From NCBI GenBank assembly GCA_024636635.1, contig JAGXGV010000112.1, forward strand, positions 1 to 59,323: a stretch of 59,323 nt of DNA, read 5' to 3'. Positions 1 through 8,067 of the stretch are shown in pieces. Numbering within the stretch: the stretch's first letter is position 1; each line of letters begins with the position of its first letter. The stretch comes from Puniceibacterium sp. GTDB lineage: Bacteria; Pseudomonadota; Alphaproteobacteria; Rhodobacterales; Rhodobacteraceae. Both the position numbers and the translations under genes were made by a program. Below the pieces are notes generated by a model. The model saw only the letters and a program-made list of their open reading frames with translations, did no database searches and was not told the DNA's origin.

Positions 1-383
1 CCTACGGCGTGCCGGGCTATATCCAGGACGCCTGCGTCTTTGCCCTTGAACAGGGCGCGCCGCTCGAGGACAGGATCATCGACCCATTCCGCCGCCGCCG
101 CGCGCTTGCCATCCAGATCCTTGACGGCCAAAGCCATGTCGGCCACAGCCCCTGTCAGGGTGCCATGTACCTTATGCTGGACATCCGCGCGACGGGGCTT
201 TCGGGCCATGACTTTGCCAACCGGCTGCTTGACCGCCACCAGATCGCGGTGATGCCGGGCGAAAGCTTTGGCGCCTCGGCCGCCGGGCATGTCCGCGTTG
301 CGTTGACGGTCGCGGACGACATCTTTTCGGATGCACTGCAAACGCTTTGCAGCTTTGCGCGTGACCTTGCCCCGGCCGCCTGA
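1..383 (+). CDS. PLP-dependent aminotransferase, class I/II (C-terminal part)
   Basis: Only the last ~126 residues are in the window; the reading frame is open through base 3, so the gene begins upstream. The fragment matches the small C-terminal domain of fold-type I aminotransferases: a stretch reading MYLMLDIRATGL, then a helix-turn segment, then AVMPGESFG, and finally GHVRVAL, whose arginine sits where the family binds the substrate carboxylate. These enzymes transfer amino groups between amino acids and 2-oxo acids in the cytoplasm with pyridoxal phosphate. The catalytic lysine would lie upstream of the window and cannot be checked, so the substrate is not assignable. The frame ends at a TGA, 164 bases before the convergent molybdopterin-binding gene. 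Confidence 0.85.
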   Translation, partial: YGVPGYIQDACVFALEQGAPLEDRIIDPFRRRRALAIQILDGQSHVGHSPCQGAMYLMLDIRATGLSGHDFANRLLDRHQIAVMPGESFGASAAGHVRVALTVADDIFSDALQTLCSFARDLAPAA

Positions 384-547
384 AGACTGACAAGATCCCT
401 TCCGCATCCGCCCCGCATGGGACAGCGTTAAACGGTCACATTCCACGCTGGTCTTGAGGAAGGATGCAGGGTGCGTCAGGAAGCGGAGTGGTCGGCAGCT
501 TGTTTCGTGCTGTCGGCATATGGGCCGAGATGAAGCTGATCGGTGCC

Positions 548-1537
548 TTATCCCTCGCGCGGGTGCGGGCGGGTCTGGATCTCCTTGAGCAATCCGCCCA
601 CGCCCATCCCGGCGATGTCGCGCGGGGTGACTGGTACGCCGCAGAGCAACCGTTCCATCACCCAGTCCGCGCCGTTCAGCGCGGGGGACCGCGCACATCC
701 CGGCAGACCGATCACCGGTGTGCCGTTAACGTCGCCGTAAAACAGCAGGTTGCCTGGATCGACCGGCATGCCGTAGTGGATCACTTGCCCGCCTGCGGCG
801 CGCAGCGCCAAGGGGGCCACATCGTTGATGTCCGACGTTGCCGAAGCCGTCAGGATCAGGATCGCCCCGGTCTCTGACGCCGCGATGGCCGCCGCCAGCG
901 CCGCGGTCTCGTGCGGGACAACGCAGATGTCGCCCAGCGCGACCCCCAGCCTGTCCAACCGGTCGCCGATCGCCTTCTGGCCCTTTTTGCCGTCCTCCGG
1001 CGCGACGCAGGTCTGAATCAGTTGTGCGTGAGCGACCGCGACACCCCGCATCCGCAGCCCGTCGCGGCCCAGCGCACAGGCACGCTCCAGCGCGTCATCG
1101 GGCACGGCATAAGAGATGATCTTGACCGTCGCGACCATTCCGCGCAGCCCCATGCGTTGCCATTCGGGTACGGTGGCGACGGTGATCATCGGATGCACGG
1201 CATTGATCGCGTCGATCTTCGCGGCCTCCACCTCGGCCACACCCAGACAGTCGGCAAAGATGTTGACCCGCCCGGTCGCCGCCCTGCTCAGCCGCAGCCC
1301 CGCCGCCTGAGGGTCCGGAACAAGGGCATGTGCCAGGCGCTCTGCGGCGGCATCCTCGGACACATCCCCGGGACCAAGCCGTGCTACGATGACCTCGTCC
1401 ACACCGGCCGCGCCCAACTGCGCGATCTCGGCCCTTCCCAGAACCTTGCCCTTGCGCAGCCGCCCCTTTGGCAGGGGCACCGAATGTGCCAGCACCGCGC
1501 CTTCTGCTTCGGTCAGGGGGGCCGGGCCGAAGATCAT
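548..1537 (-). CDS. Molybdopterin-binding protein (MoeA/MogA-fold)
   Basis: 329 residues. The second half looks like the MoCF_biosynth fold shared by MogA and MoeA: a hydrophobic strand ending ILILTASATSDIND, followed by a glycine-rich turn and the segment VIGLPGCARSP, which resembles the GLPGNP loop of MoeA. The N-terminal ~150 residues resemble a MoeA-like beta domain. It starts with ATG overlapping the TGA of the upstream XdhC gene by four bases, so the two are very probably translated together. In Rhodobacterales this protein commonly accompanies XdhC and is thought to help insert or modify the molybdenum cofactor of xanthine- or CO-dehydrogenase-type enzymes; that role is inferred from context. 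It lacks the usual full MoeA length (about 400), so it is not a canonical molybdotransferase. Confidence 0.8.
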   Translation of the reverse strand: MIFGPAPLTEAEGAVLAHSVPLPKGRLRKGKVLGRAEIAQLGAAGVDEVIVARLGPGDVSEDAAAERLAHALVPDPQAAGLRLSRAATGRVNIFADCLGVAEVEAAKIDAINAVHPMITVATVPEWQRMGLRGMVATVKIISYAVPDDALERACALGRDGLRMRGVAVAHAQLIQTCVAPEDGKKGQKAIGDRLDRLGVALGDICVVPHETAALAAAIAASETGAILILTASATSDINDVAPLALRAAGGQVIHYGMPVDPGNLLFYGDVNGTPVIGLPGCARSPALNGADWVMERLLCGVPVTPRDIAGMGVGGLLKEIQTRPHPREG

Positions 1538-2502
1538 GCGCCTTTCCTCAGCACCCGGGTCATTTCGGCGATGATCGACACGGCGATTTCCGACGGTCCC
1601 GACGCGCCGATGTCCAGCCCGATCGGGGCATGGATGCGCCCGATCTCCGACGCGCTGAACCCCAGCGACTCAAGCCGCGCCACCCGCTTGCCGTGGGTCC
1701 GGCTTGACCCCAGCGCGCCAATGTAGAAACAGCCCGACCGCAGCGCCTTTTCCAGTGCCGGATCGTCCAGCTTGGGATCATGGGTCAGCAGCACCAGCGC
1801 CGTGCGCTGATCCAACCCTTCGGCCTCGACCGCCTCGTCCGGCCAGTCGTTGACCACCCGTTCGCCCGGAAACCGCACGGCAGCGCCGAAGGTCTCTCGC
1901 GGGTCGATCACCACCGGGTCATAGCCTGCGATCCGCGCCATCGGCACCAGCGCCTGTGCAATGTGCACGGCGCCGACCACGATCAGCCGCAGGGGTGGAT
2001 TGTGGATCGCGGCAAAGCTGCGCGTACCCTCTGCAAAACCCGAACGGTCCATGCGGAACCGGTCTGGGTAGCCGTCGTGCACGAGGTGCCGCGCGCCACT
2101 GTCCAGATCGGCCACATAAGCGACAGGTCGCCGTCCGGCCCGCGCTTCGACCAGATCCGCCAGCAGCGCCTCGGTCATGACGGCGCCAACCGGTTCGACC
2201 AGAATCCGGATCGTGCCGCCACAGGCAAGCCCCACGGCAAAGGCGTCCTGATCGCTGACGCCGAATTCAAGCTCCCGCATCGTGCCCGACTCGAGCGCCT
2301 CGAGCGCCTCGACGATCACAGCGCCCTCTACACAGCCGCCCGAAACCGAGCCCACAATTTCGCCCTGTCCAGAAATCGCCAGCTGCGAACCGACCCGCCG
2401 CGGAGCAGAGCCCCAGGTTTCGGTCACTGTGGCAAGCGCCGCACCGATGCCGCTTCGGTGCCAGCCAAGCGCGGTTTCGGGGGCGTTGTCAAATCTGTCC
2501 AT
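1534..2502 (-). CDS. XdhC/CoxI family protein
   Basis: 322 residues from the ATG chosen because GGAGG lies about nine bases upstream (the open frame continues further, with unlikely protein sequence). The N-terminal XdhC_CoxI domain shows ALATVTETWGSAPRRVG, the GSVSGGCVEGAV loop and ACGGTIRILVEPV. The C-terminal half is a Rossmann-like domain with VVGAVHIAQALVPMARIAG and the tail motif FYIGALGSSRTHGKRVARL. XdhC proteins bind molybdenum cofactor, promote its sulfuration and hand it to apo molybdenum hydroxylases. The first gene of a two-gene unit with the molybdopterin-binding protein. No molybdenum hydroxylase structural gene is present in the window, so its client is elsewhere. Confidence 0.9.
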   Translation of the reverse strand: MDRFDNAPETALGWHRSGIGAALATVTETWGSAPRRVGSQLAISGQGEIVGSVSGGCVEGAVIVEALEALESGTMRELEFGVSDQDAFAVGLACGGTIRILVEPVGAVMTEALLADLVEARAGRRPVAYVADLDSGARHLVHDGYPDRFRMDRSGFAEGTRSFAAIHNPPLRLIVVGAVHIAQALVPMARIAGYDPVVIDPRETFGAAVRFPGERVVNDWPDEAVEAEGLDQRTALVLLTHDPKLDDPALEKALRSGCFYIGALGSSRTHGKRVARLESLGFSASEIGRIHAPIGLDIGASGPSEIAVSIIAEMTRVLRKGA

Positions 2503-2686
2503 GCGCGGATCCTCCACCGACCTTCTATCATGGGGCCAACTTGTGTCTCCCCCTTCCTTGGTGCAACAGCGACCGGCCAGGATGCAACAGCGCGACCCGC
2601 GCCGCGTGGCGGTCAAAGCGTCGACACCGGCCGGACAGACCAGAAACCGGCGCGCGCCGCAGGCGCGCTCATTTGGATCCGGCGGA

Positions 2687-3850
2687 TCACCCTGGGCGCG
2701 TCACGTCGTGACCATAGAGCCAGTCGAACTGATGCACCATCCGTCCCGGAGCCAGCCGTCCGGCCAGACGCAACGCAAGATGCGTCGCCCCCCGCAGCAG
2801 CGGCTGGCGCAGATGGTATTTCCAGGCGTTGCCATCCGCCGTCCGGATCACCCGCGCCACCCTGTCCCGGCGCCGGGCCTGATACCGCGCGAGGCCCGCC
2901 CGCAACCCGTCCCGGTCCAGGCTGTCCGCCAGCACCCAGGCATCCTCCAGCGCCATGTTGGCCCCTTGTGCAAGGAACGGCAGCGTCGGATGCGCCGCAT
3001 CCCCCAGCAGCGCCAGCCCGTCGCCGTGCCAGTGCTCTGCCACCGGATGCAGGAACAGCCCCCAGAGTCCGGGCGCCGCGACCCCGGCGAGAAGGACCGG
3101 CACATCGCCGCCGAACCCTGCAAAGGCTGCGTGCAGGTTCTGTGCCTCGTCGCGATGGGTCCAACCCTCGGCCGCCCAGTCGGTGCGTTCCTCGACTGCC
3201 ACAAGGTTGACGAAACGGCCACCGCGCAAAGGATAGCTGACCAGATGGCGGCCCGGGCCCATGTGTACCCGTGCTTCGGGCGGATGGGCGCAGGTGTTGG
3301 GCACCACGGCGCGCCAGGCAACCTGCCCGGTGAACTGCGCCGCCGCCTGCCCGTTCAGCACACCGCGCGCCACGGATTTCACGCCGTCCGCGCCCAGGAT
3401 CAGATCGGCGGTCAGCCTGCCGCCCACGGCCATCTCGGCCACCGGGCGCGCCCCGGCCCGCACTTGCGTGACCCTTTGCGACAGCCTGATCTCGACCCCC
3501 GCGGCGCGGACAGCCCTTTCCAGCAGCGCCAGAAGATCAGCCCGGTGCACGAATTGATAGGCTTGCCCCGGGTCCAGGCGTGCCAGATCCAGCCGCACCA
3601 CTTCGGATCCGCGGCGATAGTCACGCAGACTGACCGCTTGCGCCCGCACCGCGCCCTCAAGCGACAGGCCCAGCGCATGAATGACCCTCAGCCCGTTGGG
3701 CGAAACCTGAAGCCCGGCCCCCGCTTCGACAAGCTCCGCAGCCTGCTCGAGCACCAGAACCCCGGCCCCGCGCTGCCGCAGCGCAAGGGCTGCTGCCAGG
3801 CCACCAATGCCGGCGCCGATCACCAGGATCTCCTGTCCCCGCAGATTCAT
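2687..3850 (-). CDS. FAD-dependent monooxygenase (salicylate hydroxylase-like)
   Basis: 387 residues from the ATG that directly precedes the FAD-binding strand. The dinucleotide-binding GAGIGG lies at residues 12-17, a GADGVKS motif (the DG fingerprint) in the middle, and the second FAD fingerprint LLGDAAHPTLPFLAQG around residue 283. These three motifs and the length define class A flavoprotein hydroxylases (UbiH / salicylate hydroxylase group), cytoplasmic enzymes that use NAD(P)H and O2 to hydroxylate aromatic or related substrates. The substrate cannot be told from sequence. It lies downstream of dksA on the same strand, but a hairpin terminator separates them, so it is probably transcribed separately. 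Confidence 0.88.
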   Translation of the reverse strand: MNLRGQEILVIGAGIGGLAAALALRQRGAGVLVLEQAAELVEAGAGLQVSPNGLRVIHALGLSLEGAVRAQAVSLRDYRRGSEVVRLDLARLDPGQAYQFVHRADLLALLERAVRAAGVEIRLSQRVTQVRAGARPVAEMAVGGRLTADLILGADGVKSVARGVLNGQAAAQFTGQVAWRAVVPNTCAHPPEARVHMGPGRHLVSYPLRGGRFVNLVAVEERTDWAAEGWTHRDEAQNLHAAFAGFGGDVPVLLAGVAAPGLWGLFLHPVAEHWHGDGLALLGDAAHPTLPFLAQGANMALEDAWVLADSLDRDGLRAGLARYQARRRDRVARVIRTADGNAWKYHLRQPLLRGATHLALRLAGRLAPGRMVHQFDWLYGHDVTRPG

Positions 3851-3875
3851 GCCGCTCACGCCCCCTGTCAAAGAC

Positions 3876-3902
3876 AAACGCCGGAGCATCGCCCCGGCGT
3901 TT
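3876..3902 (-). terminator. Intrinsic terminator downstream of dksA
   Basis: A perfect 9-bp inverted repeat (AAACGCCGG / CCGGCGTTT) with a 9-base loop lies 27 bases beyond the dksA stop. Read on the minus strand the right arm runs into TTTGTCTTTG, a broken T tract. The plus-strand reading also ends in TTTT. It separates dksA from the monooxygenase gene. Confidence 0.7.
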
Positions 3903-3928
3903 TGTATCCTTGTCCCACCTGCGCCGGA

Positions 3929-4384
3929 TCAGTCGTCCCGGTGAACCTTTTCACGGCGTTCGTGACGTTCCTGCGCCTCGAGGCTCATGGTTGCGATGGG
4001 ACGTGCATCCAGCCGCTTGAGGCTGATCGGCTCGCCCGTCACCTCACAATAACCATATTCGCCGTCGCCGATACGGCGCAGCGCGGCGTCAATCTTGCTG
4101 ACCAGCTTGCGCTGGCGGTCCCGGGTGCGCAGTTCCAAGGCGCGGTCGGTTTCTTCCGAGGCCCGATCCGTGACGTCGGGGATGTTCCGGGTGCCCCCCT
4201 GAAGCCCTTCGATCGTGTCGCGGCTGTCCGCCATGAGGTCGGACTTCCACATCAGCAATTTGCGGCGGAAGTATTCAAGCTGCCGTTCATTCATGAACGG
4301 TTCGTCTTCTGCCGGACGGTAGTCGTCGGGAAGAAAGGATTCTGCTTTCATCTTGGTTCCCTCATCAACACCCATATCTGTCAT
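3929..4384 (-). CDS. dksA: RNA polymerase-binding protein DksA, reduced-cysteine type
   Basis: 151 residues from an ATG preceded by GAGGAAAT; an internal ATG at residue 12 is an alternative start. DksA enters the RNA polymerase secondary channel and, with ppGpp, redirects transcription during starvation. The coiled-coil tip keeps the DxxDxA signature (D70, D73, A75). The globular zinc-finger end keeps the family layout (GYCEVTGEP ... ARPIATM) but three of the four cysteines are replaced: C113 is kept, while T116, S134 and A137 stand at the other ligand positions. Such low-cysteine DksA proteins are known from Rhodobacter and related bacteria, and function without a normal zinc site. Divergent from the MoxR gene, with ~134 bases between them. 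Confidence 0.93.
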   Translation of the reverse strand: MTDMGVDEGTKMKAESFLPDDYRPAEDEPFMNERQLEYFRRKLLMWKSDLMADSRDTIEGLQGGTRNIPDVTDRASEETDRALELRTRDRQRKLVSKIDAALRRIGDGEYGYCEVTGEPISLKRLDARPIATMSLEAQERHERREKVHRDD

Positions 4385-4518
4385 GGTAATTTCCTCAGAT
4401 ATCTGGCACCCCTGCGAGCAGCACTTAACCCAAGCCCCTGGGGTTGTCACTACACAATAGCAACCGTTTTTGGCGTTTTTGGGGCACTTTGCCGACACCG
4501 CACAAGGAGCATGCAGGC

Positions 4519-5367
4519 ATGAAATTCGAAGGGACGAAAGACTATGTCGCGACCGGCGATCTGACCATGGCCGTGAACGCCGCCGTGACGCTTGAACGCC
4601 CGCTTCTGGTGAAGGGAGAGCCGGGTACCGGCAAGACCGAACTTGCCCGGCAGGTCGCCGCATCCCTGGGGCTGCGGATGATCGAATGGAACGTCAAATC
4701 CACCACCCGCGCCCAGCAGGGGCTTTATGAATACGACGCCGTCAGCCGGTTGCGCGACAGCCAGCTTGGCGACGAGCGGGTCAACGATGTGTCCAACTAC
4801 ATCCGCAAGGGCAAGCTCTGGCAGGCGTTCGAGGCGGATGAAAAGGTCGTGCTGCTGATCGACGAGGTCGACAAGGCTGACATCGAATTCCCCAACGATC
4901 TGTTGCAGGAACTCGACCGGATGGAGTTCCACGTATACGAAACCGGCAAGACGGTCGCCGCCCGCCACCGACCCATCGTCATCATCACCTCGAACAACGA
5001 AAAGGAACTGCCGGACGCCTTTCTGCGGCGCTGTTTCTTTCACTACATCCGCTTCCCCGACCCCGAGACGCTGCGCCGCATCGTCGCGGTGCATCACCCC
5101 GGCATCAAGGAGGCGCTGCTGACCACGGCGCTTACCCAGTTCTACGAACTACGCGAACAGCCGGGGCTGAAGAAGAAGCCCTCGACCTCCGAAGTGCTCG
5201 ACTGGCTCAAATTGCTTCTGGCCGAGGATCTGACCCCCGAGGATCTGAAACGCGACGGCGCCAATGCCCTGCCCAAACTGCACGGTGCCCTTCTCAAGAA
5301 CGAACAGGACGTCCACCTGTTTGAACGACTGGCCTTCATGGCGCGGCGTCAGGGCCGCCAGGGGTGA
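4519..5367 (+). CDS. MoxR-family AAA+ ATPase
   Basis: 282 residues. The start is the ATG with AGGAG about 10 bases upstream. Walker A is GEPGTGKT at 33-40, Walker B VVLLIDEVDKAD at about 110-121, sensor 1 is in IITSNNEKELPDAF near 156-168, and an arginine pair follows at 170-171. This is the compact MoxR/CoxD-like form. MoxR ATPases act with a VWA-domain partner to mature or activate metal-cofactor enzymes and other complexes. A CoxE-like VWA gene lies 2.7 kb downstream on the same strand and XdhC lies 2 kb upstream, so a CoxD-type role in molybdoenzyme maturation is a reasonable inference; the genes in between are unrelated. Confidence 0.9.
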   Translation: MKFEGTKDYVATGDLTMAVNAAVTLERPLLVKGEPGTGKTELARQVAASLGLRMIEWNVKSTTRAQQGLYEYDAVSRLRDSQLGDERVNDVSNYIRKGKLWQAFEADEKVVLLIDEVDKADIEFPNDLLQELDRMEFHVYETGKTVAARHRPIVIITSNNEKELPDAFLRRCFFHYIRFPDPETLRRIVAVHHPGIKEALLTTALTQFYELREQPGLKKKPSTSEVLDWLKLLLAEDLTPEDLKRDGANALPKLHGALLKNEQDVHLFERLAFMARRQGRQG

Positions 5368-5519
5368 CGGGTCAGGGGCAAGACTGATCGGCGGGGAACG
5401 TTCAGAACCCCACTCTGGTATCCGGCAGGCTGTCGCATTCAGCATTGGCGATTTGCGTCACCGACAGGGTAAACTGGCGCTGCCAGTGCAACAACCAGTG
5501 CAACAAGGAGAGTCCAGCA

Positions 5520-5972
5520 ATGACCCAGACATCCCCCACAATCAGACCGCTGCGTCCCGACGACAAGGCCCGGTGGTCCGATCTCTGGACCGCCTATCTG
5601 GCATTCTACGAAACCTCGCGCCCCGCCGGGATCCACGATCTCTACTTCGACCGGTTGCTGGGGGACGATCCGCAGGACTACAACGCGCTGGTGGCCGAAC
5701 AGGACGGCACACTGGTCGGGCTGGCGCATTATCTGTTCCACCGGCACGGCTGGTCGGCGGAAAACGTCTGCTACCTTCAGGATCTCTATGCCGCGCCGGA
5801 AAGCCGGGGCACCGGTGTCGGACGCGCCCTGATCGAAGGTGTCTACGCCGCCGCAGATGCAGCAGGCGCACCGAACGTCTATTGGCTGACCCAGAATTTC
5901 AACAGCACCGCACGCCGTCTCTACGACCGCATCGGAACGCTCACACCCTTCATCAAATACAACCGCCGCTGA
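5520..5972 (+). CDS. GNAT family N-acetyltransferase
   Basis: 150 residues; ATG with AAGGAG about 10 bases upstream. The acetyl-CoA pyrophosphate-binding loop RGTGVG lies at residues 96-101 in the context LYAAPESRGTGVGRALIEG (motif A), and the end of motif B is WLTQNFNSTARRLYDRIG. The fold and size fit a single-domain GNAT enzyme in the cytoplasm, which would transfer acetyl from acetyl-CoA to a small amine or protein. The motif YLQDLY before the loop and the NSTARRLYDRIG tail are typical of the RimI/Spt10-like small acetyltransferases. The substrate is unknown. It follows the MoxR gene by 152 bases. Confidence 0.9.
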   Translation: MTQTSPTIRPLRPDDKARWSDLWTAYLAFYETSRPAGIHDLYFDRLLGDDPQDYNALVAEQDGTLVGLAHYLFHRHGWSAENVCYLQDLYAAPESRGTGVGRALIEGVYAAADAAGAPNVYWLTQNFNSTARRLYDRIGTLTPFIKYNRR

Positions 5973-6368
5973 TACGGCGCTGCGGGCGACCGCGATGGCG
6001 CCCGGCTGGAAAATCGCAGCCGACGCACAGCGTCCGCGCCGACGCAGATCCGGCAAGGTCCGACCCTGCGGCATTGGAATTAGGCTTGGACCGGCAGCCA
6101 TTGTTGCGCAACTGCACAGCTCAAACCCTTGTTCCATAAGTGACTTTGCCAATATCTTGGGCTTGCACGCCATAATTGCGGACGACCCGCAAGGGAGCGT
6201 AGGCAGAAACCTTGCTTTGGCCTTATAGTATCCCCTGAGTGGACAAAAAAATACGGATGTTTGAACGTCCGAAACGAGCAGACAGGCAGCACAGTGTCCC
6301 AGATACAGGTTTCCGTCGCGCATTGCGCGCGTTCCAGCGGCTGCGTGCAGGGTCCTGCGCCGCTGTTT
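5973..6368. other. Intergenic region before the DUF2927 gene
   Basis: No convincing gene. The segment is less GC-rich than its surroundings. It holds TATAGT (about 6226) as a possible -10 element and an imperfect palindrome at 6255-6270 (arms GGATGTT and AACGTCC around TG), which could be an operator for the downstream lipoprotein gene. In-frame TTG (6261) and GTG (6294) codons upstream of the chosen start leave the exact 5' end open. Confidence 0.35.
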
Positions 6369-7772
6369 GTGCCGCCGACTCGGGGCGCGCGCCGCCTGCG
6401 CAGGCTCATCCTGCCCTTCTACCTGTTTCTAGGCGCCTGCATGCCTGTGTCGCCCGAAGATACCGCGACCCGCGCGGCCACAATTGGGGTTGAAAGCAAA
6501 ATGCCGGGGGTCAAGGTGTTTTCGGTGCCGCGCCCGGTTGCGACACGCGCGTCGAATATCGATATCGCGCGCGATTTCGGCGATCTTGCTTTCCAGCTGG
6601 AATCAGGGCGTGCATTGAGCAGCCTCACACGCTTCGAAGGACCGATTTCCGTGCGCGTCACAGGCCGGGTTCCGGCCACGCTCGCCACCGATCTCAACCG
6701 CCTGCTGCACCGCCTGCGCACCGAGGCCGACATCGACATCGCGCTGACCGGCGCCGGATCGGCGGATGTGACGGTGAATGCGGTCACACGCTCGGATATT
6801 CGCAAATACCTGCCGCAAGCCGCCTGTTTTGTTGTTCCCAACGTGTCAACCCTGGACGAATATCGCGCGGCGCGGCGCACCCGGGCCGTCAACTGGACCG
6901 GCGTCACCACCCGTGAGCGCGTCGCCATCTTCCTGCCAAACGATGCCAGTCCGCAAGAAGTGCGCGACTGCCTGCACGAAGAACTGGCCCAGGCGATCGG
7001 GCCGCTCAACGACCTCTACCGCCTGCCCGAATCGGTATTCAACGACGACAACGTGCATACGGTCCTGACCGGGTACGACATGCTGATCCTGCGCATCTAT
7101 TACGACGACGCGCTGCACAGCGGCATGTCCCGCGCGCAGGTCGCCGACCGCCTGCCCGCCATCCTGTCGCGGCTCAACCCGCAGGGCGACGGCCTTGGGC
7201 CGCGCAACCTGGACCCGACGCCGCGCCAGTGGATCGACGCCGTGCAAGAGGCCCTTGGCCCCGGGGCGGGCGCCTCTGCCCGGCTGAGGGCTGCGAAACG
7301 CGCGCTCGACATCGCCTCGGCCCTGGGCTGGACCGATCATCGGCGCGGATTTTCCCACTATGTGATGGGTCGGCTGCTGCAATCGAGTGACCCGCGCGCC
7401 GCACATGACCATTTCATGCAGGCCGATCGCGTCTTCGCCGCAGCGCCCGGGACAGAATTGCACCGCGCCTATACCGCCTCGCAACTGGCCGCGCACGAGG
7501 TCAGCGTGAACAATCCCGATCGCGCGCTCGACATCCTGCGCCCCGCGCTGGACGTGGCCGCGCGCTACGAGAATGCCGCGCTGCTGTCGACCCTGATGCT
7601 GCTGCGCGCCGAAGCACTTGAACTGACGGGCCGGGTGTCCGAAGGACGCGAGGTGCGCATGGACTCTCTGGGCTGGGCACGCTACGGCTTCGGCCCGGAC
7701 TGGGCGGTCCGCGCCAAGCTGCGCGAAATCGGCGCGCTCAATCCGCTGACAGGATCCAGGAGCCGTATATGA
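6369..7772 (+). CDS. DUF2927 domain-containing lipoprotein
   Basis: 467 residues from GTG 6369, chosen because it gives a clean lipoprotein signal: basic RGARRLRR, a hydrophobic core, then the lipobox LGAC with C24. The frame is open upstream to a TTG at 6261, with poor protein sequence, so an earlier start cannot be excluded. The middle carries the DUF2927 signature: CLHEELAQAIGPLND, then LPESVFNDDN and a TGYDMLILRIYYD strand. The last ~170 residues look helical and repeat-like (ALDIASALG, AHDHFMQADRVF, ALDILRPALDVAARYENAA), consistent with TPR-type helices. It is predicted to be anchored in the envelope. Function is unknown; the HEE motif hints at, but does not prove, a metal site. Its stop overlaps the start of the next small gene. 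Confidence 0.8.
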   Translation: MPPTRGARRLRRLILPFYLFLGACMPVSPEDTATRAATIGVESKMPGVKVFSVPRPVATRASNIDIARDFGDLAFQLESGRALSSLTRFEGPISVRVTGRVPATLATDLNRLLHRLRTEADIDIALTGAGSADVTVNAVTRSDIRKYLPQAACFVVPNVSTLDEYRAARRTRAVNWTGVTTRERVAIFLPNDASPQEVRDCLHEELAQAIGPLNDLYRLPESVFNDDNVHTVLTGYDMLILRIYYDDALHSGMSRAQVADRLPAILSRLNPQGDGLGPRNLDPTPRQWIDAVQEALGPGAGASARLRAAKRALDIASALGWTDHRRGFSHYVMGRLLQSSDPRAAHDHFMQADRVFAAAPGTELHRAYTASQLAAHEVSVNNPDRALDILRPALDVAARYENAALLSTLMLLRAEALELTGRVSEGREVRMDSLGWARYGFGPDWAVRAKLREIGALNPLTGSRSRI

Positions 7773-7936
7773 TCGTGATCGCAGGGGCCCTTCTTGGGGC
7801 ATTGATCGGCGGGGTCACAGCGCGCCGCCGCAAGGGCAACGCCGCCGACATGGCACAATATGCTGCGGGTTTCGGGATCTGCTTTGCCCTGCTGGGCCTG
7901 ATCGTGACCATAGCGATCGACAAGATGCTGATGTAG
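7769..7936 (+). CDS. Small two-helix membrane protein (55 aa)
   Basis: ATG at 7769 overlaps the TGA of the DUF2927 gene by four bases, and CCAGGAG about 5 bases upstream gives a good ribosome site, so translational coupling is likely. The product has two hydrophobic segments (about residues 2-18 and 31-50) separated by a basic loop ARRRKGN at 18-24, giving a hairpin with the loop probably cytoplasmic. No enzymatic motif is visible. Small proteins of this shape are seen in other Rhodobacterales, but no function is known to me. It is shorter than usual ORF cut-offs and easily missed. Confidence 0.7.
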   Translation: MIVIAGALLGALIGGVTARRRKGNAADMAQYAAGFGICFALLGLIVTIAIDKMLM

Positions 7937-8067
7937 CATCACCGGCGCCTCCCGGGGGTCAGCGGCAGACGAGCCACAAAGCAAAAGCGGCTGCCCGTCG
8001 TTAAGGCACAGGCGCACGGGGACACTTTGCCGTTCACGTCCGCCCCGATCCCGGATACACCTGCCCC

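Noticed and set aside
2282..4522. 746-codon plus-strand open frame
   Set aside because: Runs through the antisense of the monooxygenase and dksA genes, both supported by motifs on the minus strand.
6255..6270. Imperfect palindrome as a strong operator
   Set aside because: One mismatch, only 7-bp arms and no matching second site; recorded only in the intergenic note.
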